This document shows positions 1 through 9,058 of a DNA stretch of 64,000 bases, piece after piece. A model generated the notes under the pieces. The model was given only the letters and a program-made list of their open reading frames with translations, searched no databases and had not been told where the DNA came from. The position numbers and the translations under genes were made by a program. The stretch is from Gammaproteobacteria bacterium (lineage in GTDB: Bacteria; Pseudomonadota; Gammaproteobacteria; JAADJB01). Position 1 is the first letter of the stretch; each line of letters begins with the position of its first letter. The DNA lies in the NCBI GenBank assembly GCA_013151035.1, contig JAADJB010000041.1:3253-67252 (forward strand), given 5' to 3'.

Positions 1-1098
1 GGTGAAGCTCAGCGTATCCTTAACGGCATCAATATCAGAAACAACAAAGCCTCTGTATTCTTCTAAACCCTTAGATTCATCGAATAGATTAATACCTTTA
101 CCAATTTTCCGAACAATGCGTTTAATACCGTTGTTTTGTTTAATCTCAAATTCAACACGCGCCACAGGGGGCTTTGTAGACGAAACCTCAATGGATTGCA
201 GGTAGAGATAGGCATTAGTCCCACTTAATCCTTTAATCGATATTCCGCGTACAGCAATCTTTTTAACTAGCTTCTGGTTATAGGCATCCAGGGCATCAAG
301 GCGGTGTATCTTATTATGTTCTGTTCTATGTGTGGCGGAATATCGTAAAGTAAACAATGGCTCAAACTCAGCAAGAGATTCCATCGTTTTCTTGCCTTCC
401 ATTTTCTGTGGCTCATCCAGAATAAGTATCGGGCGGTTCTTTTTAATCACATCAATGGGGCGGCGAGATTGAAAATCATCAAGCTCCATATAAATACGGC
501 GCGCATCTTTACCGCGTGCTGCAAAGGCTTGCACGTTGATAACCATGACATTAATGCCTGCATCAGATGAATAGTTTTCAATCTCGTGAAGAGATTTTGA
601 ATTATAGATAAAAGCTTTGGCGCGTTTCCCATATTCTTCTAAAAAGTGATCTGCCATACCATCAAAGGATTGATAGACACCCTCACGAATAGCAATACTC
701 GGCACTACCACGATGAATTTATTCCAGCCGTAACGCTTGTTCATCTCGAACATGGTTTTAATGTAGCAATAGGTTTTCCCTGTTCCTGTTTCCATTTCTA
801 TATCGAGATTAATAGCGCAGGATTTTGTTTTCACTAACTCATCTGAAATAGGTAAGTTTTGCTTTTGCTGGACATTTTGAACATTGGTGAATATTTGTGC
901 AGGTATCAGCATGAGATCAGAGTTTTTAAACCCGTCAGTCAATATACTGGCTTGGCTTTGCCCCGTATCATCCACTTCCCGCCCCGGATCAATACGGTAC
1001 GACAAAGAAGAGAGCTTGGGTTGACCTGCAAAGCAATCTACCACAGCATCTACAGCCTCGGCTTGATAAGGAAGTTGCTTAAATTTTAGGTTCTTCAT
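1..1098 (-). CDS. Type III restriction endonuclease Res subunit (partial, N-terminal 366 residues)
   Basis: This is the motor and nuclease subunit of a type III restriction-modification system. It uses ATP to move on DNA and cuts unmethylated sites together with Mod. The reading frame stays open from ATG at 1098 to the window edge, so the C-terminal part, including the endonuclease domain, lies outside. Visible motifs are a Walker A METGTGKT at about residues 102-109, a DEPQ Walker B box at about 228-231 (the form usual in type III Res proteins) and a motif III RYSATH shortly after. ATG 1098 was chosen over ATG 1110 because AAGGA lies at the right distance before it. A 174-nt gap separates it from the upstream AlbA_2 gene, so it may be cotranscribed or have its own promoter. 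The visible part looks intact. Confidence 0.9.
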   Translation of the reverse strand, partial: MKNLKFKQLPYQAEAVDAVVDCFAGQPKLSSLSYRIDPGREVDDTGQSQASILTDGFKNSDLMLIPAQIFTNVQNVQQKQNLPISDELVKTKSCAINLDIEMETGTGKTYCYIKTMFEMNKRYGWNKFIVVVPSIAIREGVYQSFDGMADHFLEEYGKRAKAFIYNSKSLHEIENYSSDAGINVMVINVQAFAARGKDARRIYMELDDFQSRRPIDVIKKNRPILILDEPQKMEGKKTMESLAEFEPLFTLRYSATHRTEHNKIHRLDALDAYNQKLVKKIAVRGISIKGLSGTNAYLYLQSIEVSSTKPPVARVEFEIKQNNGIKRIVRKIGKGINLFDESKGLEEYRGFVVSDIDAVKDTLSFT

Positions 1099-1248
1099 AC
1101 TATCCTTCATTTTTTAACCACGAAATACACGAAACACACCCCACAAATTTTCTTGGTTTTTTGAGCATTATCTGTCAAATCTTTCTCACTTTTACAGGCA
1201 TCTGTATCAATATTAATCTAATAACATCAATCAGTTAGAAACAACCCT

Positions 1249-1275
1249 TCTCAAATCTCTCTCAAATCTCTCTCA
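1249..1275. repeat. Short tandem repeat, 11-bp unit
   Basis: The 11-bp unit TCTCAAATCTC occurs twice in tandem with a third partial copy, running into the stop codon of the AlbA_2 gene. The rest of the 174-nt gap between the AlbA_2 gene and res is AT-rich, with no hairpin I can support. Confidence 0.7.
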
Positions 1276-2937
1276 TTTAACACGCGTTAACCGCCACTCT
1301 GGGGCAGCCTTTGAACCAGCATTATAAATAATGTCTGCCATTCGTAACTGCGTGAGAAGATGGCCAACTTTTGTTTTTTTCTGCTTATCACTTAAAACAT
1401 CACTGAGTTTTTCATACAGAATATCGTCAATCTCCTTTCTTGATGCTTTACTAAATTTTTCTAAATATTCAGTAATCAACTTTTTGTAATACCCATCACC
1501 CAACGAGCGAGTCCGAATATAATCTGCTTTACTAGAGGTCGCACTGGCAATACGCGCAGCAACATGAAGGTTTGGCTTACGCCCCTCAATCAACTTGTCT
1601 CGGCGCAGTTGTTTAATGACATCGTCTGAAATCTTTAGTTTCTTTTGCACTCGGTCAAGCGCCAAAACACTCTCGAAAGTTAATTTTTCTTCTTGCATCA
1701 GCAATTGACTGTAAGCAGGGTCTACAACCCCACCATGAAGAGTCAAGCTAACAGAGTTTGTATCAGACACATCATAATCTGGCATAGGTAAGTAACGTTC
1801 GGCTTGTTTGCTGTGCATTTGATGAATGCCATACCCCATCGTATCAATCATATTCAACTCAGCCATTGCCTGCACCAAAAAAGGATTACGGTAACGGTGT
1901 GGCGTTTTTTCATTCAGAATATAATCTTCGGGTTTACCTTCAAAAAAACTTCCCACATTTTCAAGAACGAGCCTATCGTTCTTCTCTGTCACAATAATAC
2001 GGCCATAAAGTGAATAGTCCTGGTGAGCGATACAGTTATGGAGTGCTTCTAGTACAATTTTCTGATCGTATTTTGAGACCTCATAAGGCAAAAGTTCATC
2101 AAATGGCAACAAACGAAGCTGAATATTGCGAATGCGTTGGTAGAGTAAAGACGTGTTCAACATAAATGGCAGGCTGAAATGCTCATAGGCTTGTTCCTCC
2201 CCTACAAGTTTCCATGTCATTTGTGCTGGATGTGGAGAAAGCAGGTACGCTGACTCTGGTTTGCCAAGCAACAGAATCGCCGTGCGCGTCATTTTTCCAC
2301 CCTGTGTTAACTTTGCACGGTCTAAAAATGTGCTATCAGACCATTCTTCCACTTCATCAGGAGTAAAACGGTTGGCATGTTTTAAAATAAAAGCGGCACG
2401 CGCCCTTTGTATAGCGACCGGATCTAAATCACCAAGGGAAGCGTTAGCTACAATTTGCGCCGACCAATCAGTAGCCAATGTTTGTTGACGTATGCTATCG
2501 AGTTTATCCAACCCAAGATTTGTTAGGCTCTCCCCTGCACGCGCATAATAATGCCCCTTCCATGCGATAGGCATACCTCGTGGCGCTGGTGGAATTTCGA
2601 ATAAAATGACGCGCCTGGCAGAAACATCTAATTCATGGATATGACGGAACGTGACACCAGGTGCTGTATTTTCAGCAATTTGCATTTTCAGACTTTGCAA
2701 ACGTTCTGGCTCAGGGCGATATCCTGTTCCTACCACCGTTCTTGATTCGTTATTAACGCCAAAAACAAGCCATGCTTTTTCAATGCCTCGCAAATTAGCT
2801 TCGTTAGACAGGGCAGAGAAATATTTCCCAATATCATTGGTGGAAAAGCCATCTCCTGCCTGCTTAAATTCCACCACTTCATTTTCCCAAGTGGCTATTA
2901 AGCTATCCAGCGTTGTCTGTAGATCGTTTGCGTTCAT
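1273..2937 (-). CDS. AlbA_2 (Schlafen-type) DNA-binding domain and RecG-like ATPase domain protein
   Basis: A 554-residue protein of the family often annotated as putative ATP-dependent DNA helicase or transcriptional regulator with an AlbA_2 domain. Residues about 18-140 match the AlbA_2 pattern (EVVEFKQAGDGFS, then AWLVFGVNN and a GHYYARAGESL stretch). Residues about 290-375 resemble the HATPase_c_4 module, with EALHNCIAHQDY and MGYGIHQM. The C-terminal part looks like winged-helix segments. It begins 18 nt after mod and precedes res, so it sits inside a restriction-modification operon. Such proteins are common accessory members of defence islands, but the biochemical role is not established from sequence. 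It could regulate the island or take part in defence. Confidence 0.85.
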   Translation of the reverse strand: MNANDLQTTLDSLIATWENEVVEFKQAGDGFSTNDIGKYFSALSNEANLRGIEKAWLVFGVNNESRTVVGTGYRPEPERLQSLKMQIAENTAPGVTFRHIHELDVSARRVILFEIPPAPRGMPIAWKGHYYARAGESLTNLGLDKLDSIRQQTLATDWSAQIVANASLGDLDPVAIQRARAAFILKHANRFTPDEVEEWSDSTFLDRAKLTQGGKMTRTAILLLGKPESAYLLSPHPAQMTWKLVGEEQAYEHFSLPFMLNTSLLYQRIRNIQLRLLPFDELLPYEVSKYDQKIVLEALHNCIAHQDYSLYGRIIVTEKNDRLVLENVGSFFEGKPEDYILNEKTPHRYRNPFLVQAMAELNMIDTMGYGIHQMHSKQAERYLPMPDYDVSDTNSVSLTLHGGVVDPAYSQLLMQEEKLTFESVLALDRVQKKLKISDDVIKQLRRDKLIEGRKPNLHVAARIASATSSKADYIRTRSLGDGYYKKLITEYLEKFSKASRKEIDDILYEKLSDVLSDKQKKTKVGHLLTQLRMADIIYNAGSKAAPEWRLTRVK

Positions 2938-2955
2938 GCTATATCCTTTATCTCC

Positions 2956-4899
2956 TTAAATTACCTTAATATCAGTTGCTGGTGATTTAAGTTTAAATAT
3001 TTGCTCGACATTGATTTTTACAGCATCACTGGTAAAGCCATCATCACGGAATACAACCCGTAAAGGTTGTTTTTCGGCAAGCTTTTTAACAAAGTCTTCG
3101 TTTATGTCTTTGTCAAAACAAGCTGCCAAAGCATTGCCATCCACAAAGAATACTTCCTTGCCATCAATTTCTTCTCGGTTAATGGGCATAGATAAATCCA
3201 CACCCCAATCTAGTAATATTTGGAACAGCAAGTCTTCTGAAGATCTGTCTGTTTTAATATTCCCAACCTGTTCTTCAAACATATCAGGGTGTGCTTCATC
3301 AGGGGATAAGGTGACATCAACCATGTTTGAGCTATCTATTTTGAAAACACGAAAACCTGTATCGAGGTTTTCTATGCCTTCTTTATCGATATTGTCTTCC
3401 TTGATTTTCTTTCCAGCACGACGAATACGTTCTTTTGATATTTCAGCGATATTTTTATAACCCGCGTTAAAGGCTTCGGACGTTTCATCGGTTTCTTCGG
3501 GAAGCTGCACAGAAATACATTTACGGCTTCCTCCATCCTCAGCATTAAGCTGCATGGTGGCGTGGGAAGTTGTCCCTGATCCAGTGAAGAAATCTAGTAC
3601 AAGATCCTCTTCTCTAGCACCAATTTGAATAAGTTTCTTAATCAAATCAACAGATTTCGGAAAACTCATTACAGCTGACCCAAGTAATTCCTTAATTATT
3701 TTTCTGCCATAGTCATTGTTAATTTTTTTATCTAACCACAGAGACTTAACTAATGTAGTTGCCGTTTTGCCATCTTCATCAAGCAAATAATCTTTACGAT
3801 AAACCCTCCAGCCATCTCCTGTTTTTTCAGCTATCAATAAATGGTTTTCTTTAACAACTTTTTCTTTCCCCCAAGTCCAACATGTTTTTACTCCGTCTGG
3901 CGTATCTGGCCATATTTCATCGACAAAAATGTCACTTTCTTCAAGGGAAACGTGACCTGTTAACTGTTCTATATATAAGGGATAATAAAGTTTTGGACGA
4001 GTCTTTGGATTAAACGCCTGATTCCGGTTTCTCAACCCAGTTAATCTATGTTGCCCGATATCGTCCGTCTTATTGTATTCCTTTACCATTCGACCTTCTT
4101 TTTGCATTCCAAAGATCGAATCTTCATTCATATAATCTTTCACAAAGACCAAAACTGTTTCATGTGTTTTTGCAATAAATTTATCAAGGTTTCTCCCCCG
4201 AGGATTAAGCTGGACAGAGATTTGAGCTACGAAGTTGGCTTCTCCAAATATTTCATCACAAAGTTTTTTTAAGTTTGATTGTTCATTATCATCAATGGAG
4301 ATGAAAATAACTCCATCATCGCGCAATAGGTTTCGAGCCAGTTTTAGTCTGGGATATACCATGGAAAGCCAATCAGAATGGTAACGACCATTGCTATCGG
4401 GATTAGCAACAAGACGGCCACCTTCTTCATCGCGCTGACCGGACGCTTCATCATATTCGCCTTTATCAACCGTAAAATTATCATTATAGATAAAATCATT
4501 ACCTGTATTGTAAGGCGGGTCGATATATATCATTTTGATTTTATCGAGGTAAGTTTCCTGCAATAGCTTTAATGCATCAAGATTATCGCCTTCAATAAAT
4601 ATATTCTTGGTGGTGTCGAAATCTACACTCTCATCACGACATGGGCGTAGAGTTTTTGAAATGGGCGTATTCGCTGTAACTAATGCTTCACGTTTGCCCG
4701 GCCAATTCAGGCTATAACGCTCCTGCTGACCTTCAACGATGGTATCGGAAAACTCTTGGCGCAGAGTATCAAAATCAATAGCGTATTCTAAATCGCCTTT
4801 GTCATTTTTCTTTTCAGTCACACAACTGGGAAATAATTCAGCTAGCCTGGCGATATTCTGAACAACAAAATTTTTGCTCTGCATTTTTAATTTATCCAT
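2956..4899 (-). CDS. Type III DNA methyltransferase Mod (site-specific adenine methylase)
   Basis: The 647-residue modification subunit provides sequence recognition and adenine-N6 methylation for the type III system. The order of motifs is that of a beta-class methylase: the catalytic DPPY box (YIDPPYNTGNDFIY) at residues about 125-138 comes before the S-adenosylmethionine-binding FTGSGTT at about 438-444. The region between them is probably the target recognition domain. The length is normal for Mod and I see no frameshift. Its ATG overlaps the stop of the KilA-N gene (TAATG), implying translational coupling. Downstream come the AlbA_2 gene and res. The target sequence cannot be read from the protein. 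Confidence 0.93.
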   Translation of the reverse strand: MDKLKMQSKNFVVQNIARLAELFPSCVTEKKNDKGDLEYAIDFDTLRQEFSDTIVEGQQERYSLNWPGKREALVTANTPISKTLRPCRDESVDFDTTKNIFIEGDNLDALKLLQETYLDKIKMIYIDPPYNTGNDFIYNDNFTVDKGEYDEASGQRDEEGGRLVANPDSNGRYHSDWLSMVYPRLKLARNLLRDDGVIFISIDDNEQSNLKKLCDEIFGEANFVAQISVQLNPRGRNLDKFIAKTHETVLVFVKDYMNEDSIFGMQKEGRMVKEYNKTDDIGQHRLTGLRNRNQAFNPKTRPKLYYPLYIEQLTGHVSLEESDIFVDEIWPDTPDGVKTCWTWGKEKVVKENHLLIAEKTGDGWRVYRKDYLLDEDGKTATTLVKSLWLDKKINNDYGRKIIKELLGSAVMSFPKSVDLIKKLIQIGAREEDLVLDFFTGSGTTSHATMQLNAEDGGSRKCISVQLPEETDETSEAFNAGYKNIAEISKERIRRAGKKIKEDNIDKEGIENLDTGFRVFKIDSSNMVDVTLSPDEAHPDMFEEQVGNIKTDRSSEDLLFQILLDWGVDLSMPINREEIDGKEVFFVDGNALAACFDKDINEDFVKKLAEKQPLRVVFRDDGFTSDAVKINVEQIFKLKSPATDIKVI

Positions 4900-5726
4900 T
4901 ATTGCTCTCCTTCCATCTTTTTAATGCTGCTGTCTGCTGTTAACAGGCGCATTTGATGGATAGCGGTTTTATTCAACAATTTTAATCGCTCAGCCTGCGC
5001 TAGTTCCTGCTGGATTAAATGGGCGTTGAGGTTTTCAAGGTTAGCCAGGCAAACTAATTGTGACATATTGGCAAAATCACGGATATTTCCTTTGTCATCA
5101 GGATGCACATCCCGCCATTGTTTTGCTGTTTTTCCAAAAAGAGCCATGTTCAAAAGGTCTGCTTCGATAGAATAGACCAGATTAACCTGCTGTTTGCTTA
5201 GCTCGGGTGGAATGAGGTTTTCTTTGATGGCATCGGTGTGAATACGGTAGTTGATTTTAGTTAAGTTGCGTTTTATATCCCAACCGAGTTGATTTTGTTC
5301 ATGCTTTTTAAAGCGTTGAAACTCTTTAATGAGATAGAGTTTAAATTCCACGGATACCCAGGAGGCAAATTCAAAGGCAATATCCTTGTGGGCGTAGGTT
5401 CCGCCATAGCGTCCAGATTTAGAAATAATACCTACTGCATGGGTGAGGTTGTGCCATTTGGTCGGGGTCATCACAAAAGCATTACTGCCAGCCTCGTTTT
5501 TAACCGCCTCGAATTCGACACGGTTAAAATCCGGATTATTCAAATGCTCCCATAGTCCAAGAAACTCTATGGTAAAACGGGTGCGCATCCAATTTTGAAT
5601 AATAAATCTCGGATCATCCGGATTTTTATGTTTAGCAATGTCAGTCAGTGAAATATAATCCTCTTTTTGCACGTTTTGTACACGGACAGTCTCACTTAGA
5701 ACCTGCATTTCCCTGTTTTTACCCAT
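4899..5726 (-). CDS. KilA-N domain protein within the restriction-modification operon
   Basis: A 275-residue protein with a KilA-N DNA-binding domain over roughly residues 20-140. Recognisable pieces are DYISLTDIAKHKNPDDPR, a central WHNLTHAVGI and the typical end GGTYAHKDIAFEFASW followed by FKLYLIKEFQRFK. KilA-N domains are common in phage regulators and antirepressors and also occur in type III restriction loci. The last 100 residues are helical and unassigned. It overlaps DUF4391 by 8 nt upstream and the mod start downstream, so it is surely part of the operon. A role in DNA recognition or control of the island is inference. Confidence 0.85.
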   Translation of the reverse strand: MGKNREMQVLSETVRVQNVQKEDYISLTDIAKHKNPDDPRFIIQNWMRTRFTIEFLGLWEHLNNPDFNRVEFEAVKNEAGSNAFVMTPTKWHNLTHAVGIISKSGRYGGTYAHKDIAFEFASWVSVEFKLYLIKEFQRFKKHEQNQLGWDIKRNLTKINYRIHTDAIKENLIPPELSKQQVNLVYSIEADLLNMALFGKTAKQWRDVHPDDKGNIRDFANMSQLVCLANLENLNAHLIQQELAQAERLKLLNKTAIHQMRLLTADSSIKKMEGEQ

Positions 5727-6390
5727 CTATCAAACTCCTTACTCCGGTCTTCAGCTCATTGAGTGTACGATTAAGCTCCACGCGTCGGTTAAATTGTTTT
5801 TCTCTATTCATGCGTACTTCCAACTTTTTAGCTTCTTTATCCTTAGCTATCACTTGCTCCATCCGTTCTATATGACTTTCTAAACTTTCATTCTCTCGCG
5901 GTTTTAATGGTATTAATTCACGCAGGATACGCTCATATAAAGTTGACAAGTTAAGCACCACAGGCAATTTTTGTCGCTCAATACCTGCTGGCAACCAATC
6001 TGTTTCAAAATATTCTTCACTTGTAACCCATTTGCTTGCATCTGCTTCGCCTGGGCGTTTGTATGTCGCAATCACTTTTATTTTATCTGCATAAGTTAGG
6101 TGAAATATAATTGGGTGCGCAATGGATTTATCAATACATCGTAAAATATTCACGTCTAAATTTTCTGTTTTTGAAACCACCTCAAAAACTTCTATTTCTT
6201 TAACCTTTTCTGTTTCAGATAAATTGGTTGTTTTCGGTGCGAGCTTATATTGCCAGATTATTTTCCCAACTTGCGATACGAACGCTTCCTGTATTTTACG
6301 ACTTGGCTTTACTCGATCATAAATCTTGTTTTTGGCGACTATACGACCAAACCCTGCCTGTTTTGGGTAGTCATATAATACGCTCATCAA
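5719..6390 (-). CDS. DUF4391 domain-containing protein
   Basis: A 223-residue protein of unknown function whose overall sequence matches DUF4391 (KNKIYDRVKPSRKIQEAFVS near the N-terminus, THE WLPAGIERQKLPVVLNL stretch in the middle and a charged, coiled-coil-like C-terminus with FNRRVELNRTLNELK). In other genomes this family lies between a large SNF2-like helicase and a type III mod/res pair, as here. The start codon overlaps the end of the helicase remnant by 4 nt (ATGA), a sign of translational coupling. Its function is not known; being kept with the helicase suggests it once served the same system. Confidence 0.82.
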   Translation of the reverse strand: MMSVLYDYPKQAGFGRIVAKNKIYDRVKPSRKIQEAFVSQVGKIIWQYKLAPKTTNLSETEKVKEIEVFEVVSKTENLDVNILRCIDKSIAHPIIFHLTYADKIKVIATYKRPGEADASKWVTSEEYFETDWLPAGIERQKLPVVLNLSTLYERILRELIPLKPRENESLESHIERMEQVIAKDKEAKKLEVRMNREKQFNRRVELNRTLNELKTGVRSLIDG

Positions 6391-7330
6391 ACCTTACCTT
6401 CCTGCACCACCAGAAAGTTAATCAGCTCAAAATCATCAAGCTCTGCAACCGTATCAATTAAAACGGTCGTGCGCTCACCGCTAAAGAGACTATCAATGTC
6501 CTTATCTTCATTGAGATCAATAATTGAGCCTATCGTCTCTTTCAGCAGACTTGAATAGGCACTCATATCTCGACCATCATCTGTTTCCTGATTAAACAGC
6601 CGACAAATATCATCCAGTGGTTTGCTTTGACCTTTGCAGGTGCTTCTTACTAAATCCAGAAGTTTTTTAATCTCACTGTGGTTTGCAATAATTTCACCAT
6701 CATTGGCAATATAAACCATATAGTACGGATGTAGGCGGTTATGCTGGTTGATATTGACGCTTTGATTACGATTACGAAGGGTAAAGATAACACCGGGATT
6801 TAATCCCTTGTCTGGTGTTGCGGGAACAACGGCGTGCATACCATTAGGGATGTTAGACATATCGCCGTGGTCTTTTATGTAACCTAAAAGATCCATACGG
6901 AAATCATTCAAGCCAAGGTCGGTTATGGATACCCCTGTTTTGAGGTCTTCCATTTCGATCACCTCTTCTTGCAGGCGTTTTAATTGGTCTTTGCGGTAAG
7001 AAACATCACTTGAGTCATTGTTTAATTGGGCATTGAGCGGGTTGTCATCTGCCGTTGCTGACATATCCGCAATAACCATGCGGCTTTCTACACGTTCTTT
7101 AAGGTTGATATATTCATCAAGTGAAATGTCAGGCCAATAATTCATGAGCTGGATAGTGGAATTGATAGAGCCGATACGATCAATCCGACCAAAACGCTGA
7201 ATGATGCGCACGGGGTTCCAAACGCGTATATAGAAAAGCATGAAGCTGCTATTTTCAGCTTTGAGCTTTTTTGTATTTCCTGCTTTATATTATCGCCAAG
7301 TAGATGATTTATATTGTCAATTATTTCCAT
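6387..7330 (-). pseudogene. SNF2-like helicase gene with large internal deletion (only the two ends remain)
   Basis: Two reading frames here are the ends of one gene. From ATG 7330 the frame reads about 37 residues typical of the N-terminus of defence-island helicases (IDNINHLLGDNIK, KLKIAASCFSIYAF), then shifts into unrelated residues and stops at 7142. From about 7225 a second frame carries helicase motif VI (NPVRIIQRFGRIDRIGS) and about 275 C-terminal residues ending at 6387. Everything between, including Walker A, the DEAD-type box and the other helicase motifs, is absent. The joint lies around 7215-7228 and is out of frame. The gene cannot make an active helicase. The downstream genes overlap it and remain intact, so the operon may still be expressed. 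Confidence 0.88.
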
Positions 7331-7338
7331 AGTTTCAC

Positions 7339-7521
7339 TTATGTCTTTATATCTGACATTACACCCTTGGTTAGTTTCTCTACTTCATCCTTTCGGAATC
7401 GCCAACTACCGCCCACCTTGAAGCCGGGAAGTTTACCCTCCGCCGCAAGGCGATAAGCTGTCTTCTCTGCTAGCTTTAAGTATTTGGCGACCTCTTTTAA
7501 GGTCAAAATTTCGTCTGTCAT
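7339..7521 (-). CDS. Excisionase/AlpA-type helix-turn-helix protein
   Basis: A 60-residue single-domain DNA-binding protein of the HTH_17 (excisionase, MerR-like) family. The pattern LTLKEVAKYLKL, then KTAYRLAAEGKLPGFKVGGS and WRFRKDEVEKL covers nearly the whole chain. ATG 7521 is preferred because AGGTG lies 9 nt before it; an in-frame start at 7578 would add an unrelated leader. It is the first gene of the island and ends 8 nt before the helicase remnant. It may control transcription of the operon or be a leftover recombination directionality factor. No integrase is in the window. Confidence 0.85.
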   Translation of the reverse strand: MTDEILTLKEVAKYLKLAEKTAYRLAAEGKLPGFKVGGSWRFRKDEVEKLTKGVMSDIKT

Positions 7522-7788
7522 CGTTTCTTTCACCTGAATACCAGATGAGAGAATAAAGGAAAATCGGGGGGTTAACAATATTCAATCAAAAGTAATCTTA
7601 TGATTAGTAAACACTTATATTAATTTGATCAAGCCGCACCGTATCGTTTAATACCACAAATAGAAATTCATTCACGGCATACACTTCAGAAACCCTCCAT
7701 TCCTATCCACCTTTAAGTATCGTTATTAACAAGATAAAAATTAAAATGAATTTGTATTCAACCCTCTCTCCCCGTATCCTGTATAACT

Positions 7789-8448
7789 ATGAATGAAACC
7801 AAGCTCAAGCCACGTATGGCAACCCGTTTCCGTAGTTATCTACCCATTGTGGTCGATATCGAGACCGCTGGCTTTAATGCCAAAACCGATGCTATGCTGG
7901 AATTTGCGGCGGTTATTATCAAGATGGATGAAAATGGCAAGCTCTATCGGGGTGCCACCCACTCTGCCCATATCGAGCCTTTTCCCGGTGCTAATCTAGA
8001 TCAAAAATCACTGGAATTCACGGGCATTGACCCCTTTCACCCCTTCCGTATGGCAAAACCCGAAGCCGATGCATTGCGTGCAATATTCCAGCCCATCCGC
8101 AAATCCATCAAGGATCAGGGCTGCACCCGCGCCATTATGGTGGCGCATAATCCAGCATTCGATATTGCCTTCCTCAACGCAGCCATAGAACGCAACCAGA
8201 TCAAACGCAGTCCCTTCCACCAGTTTAGTAGCTTTGATACCGCAACACTCGGTGGTCTGGCTTATGGACAAACTGTGCTGGCCAAGGTTGCCAAGGCGGC
8301 GGGGATGGAATGGGATAGTGAGCGCGCCCATTCTGCCGTTTATGATGCAGAACAGACTGCCGAGCTATTTTGTACCATTGTTAACCGTTGGGATAAAACC
8401 AATGACAGCGTACACCATGAAGGCCCCCGATTTGCCAACGAGGCCTAG
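7789..8448 (+). CDS. rnt: Ribonuclease T
   Basis: A 219-residue DEDD-family 3'-5' exoribonuclease that trims the 3' ends of tRNA and other stable RNAs. The sequence follows RNase T closely: VVDIETAGFNAKTDAMLEFA (exonuclease motif I), MVAHNPAFDIAFLNAA (motif II), SFDTATLGGLAYGQTVL, and AHSAVYDAEQTAELF (motif III with the catalytic His and Asp). There is no clear Shine-Dalgarno before ATG 7789, but the N-terminus has the length expected for the family. The gene lies just outside the defence island on the opposite strand. The 210-nt gap before it is AT-rich and shows no recognisable attachment site. Confidence 0.93.
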   Translation: MNETKLKPRMATRFRSYLPIVVDIETAGFNAKTDAMLEFAAVIIKMDENGKLYRGATHSAHIEPFPGANLDQKSLEFTGIDPFHPFRMAKPEADALRAIFQPIRKSIKDQGCTRAIMVAHNPAFDIAFLNAAIERNQIKRSPFHQFSSFDTATLGGLAYGQTVLAKVAKAAGMEWDSERAHSAVYDAEQTAELFCTIVNRWDKTNDSVHHEGPRFANEA

Positions 8449-8485
8449 CAAGTTGAATAAAACCTAATTGACAGGAAATAATAAT

Positions 8486-9049
8486 ATGTCCCTCTTCACT
8501 GAAAAAGCCGAACAGATTCGCCAGGCCCATGCCGGTCTCATCCATCGCGTTGTTATCGAATGCAACAACCCCGGTGCCGTCAATGACCTTGAATCCATCC
8601 TGAAAGAGGCTGAGGCCAATGAATGGAAAATACTGGTCATGCTAATTCGTAAGATCCTTAGTGGTGACCGTAATGAGACCCTGCTTCAAAACCTGGATGA
8701 AGAAGATCATATCATTATCAAATCCATTCTCAGTGGGCTACAGGATCCCGCCACACTGCCCGACCTGGATCAGAACATCAGCCCTGAACTGGCCGCACCG
8801 GGAATTGCCTCTATCGTCCATGCCGCACGCACAGGTAATGAGGGTGCTCTGCAACTCATTGGTCAAATGGCAACACAGATGTCTCATGCAGGTGGTGAGA
8901 TGGCGCGTATTGCGGCACTGGTACGCCCATTGGTAACGGGTGAACGTGATGAGGCGGTATTATGCAAAGGACTCAATGAGGATGGTAGCAAACTGGTTAA
9001 GCGTATCCTCGAAGAGCTACTAAAGCTTGAAGAGGCTGTAACCGAGTAA
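8486..9049 (+). CDS. Hypothetical protein with an internal duplication
   Basis: A 187-residue, mostly helical, acidic protein I cannot assign. ATG 8486 follows AGGA at good distance; a TTG 18 nt earlier is less likely. Two segments resemble one another: residues about 52-88 (MLIRKILSGDRNETLL, then NLDEEDHIIIKSIL) and about 145-180 (ALVRPLVTGERDEAVL, then GLNEDGSKLVKRIL). It therefore seems to have arisen by duplication of a roughly 80-residue unit. It has no signal peptide or membrane segment. It lies 37 nt after rnt and 9 nt before ppx, so cotranscription with ppx is likely. A link to polyphosphate metabolism is inferred only from position. Confidence 0.8.
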   Translation: MSLFTEKAEQIRQAHAGLIHRVVIECNNPGAVNDLESILKEAEANEWKILVMLIRKILSGDRNETLLQNLDEEDHIIIKSILSGLQDPATLPDLDQNISPELAAPGIASIVHAARTGNEGALQLIGQMATQMSHAGGEMARIAALVRPLVTGERDEAVLCKGLNEDGSKLVKRILEELLKLEEAVTE

Positions 9050-9058
9050 CCACGTTCG

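Noticed and set aside
1249-1275. Start of a CRISPR array
   Set aside because: The unit is only 11 bp with no spacers, and no cas genes are present.
3011-3460. A 149-codon plus-strand frame inside mod
   Set aside because: It is antisense to a clearly conserved methyltransferase and Ser-rich, as expected from a shadow frame.
7142-7330. A separate 62-residue gene at the head of the helicase remnant
   Set aside because: Only its first 37 residues look like protein, and they match the N-terminus of the helicase; the rest is the helicase C-terminal region read in the wrong frame. It is part of the pseudogene.
1-7521. BREX or DISARM system
   Set aside because: No pglZ, brxC/brxL or drmB/drmC-like gene is visible. 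The core pair is a type III mod/res.
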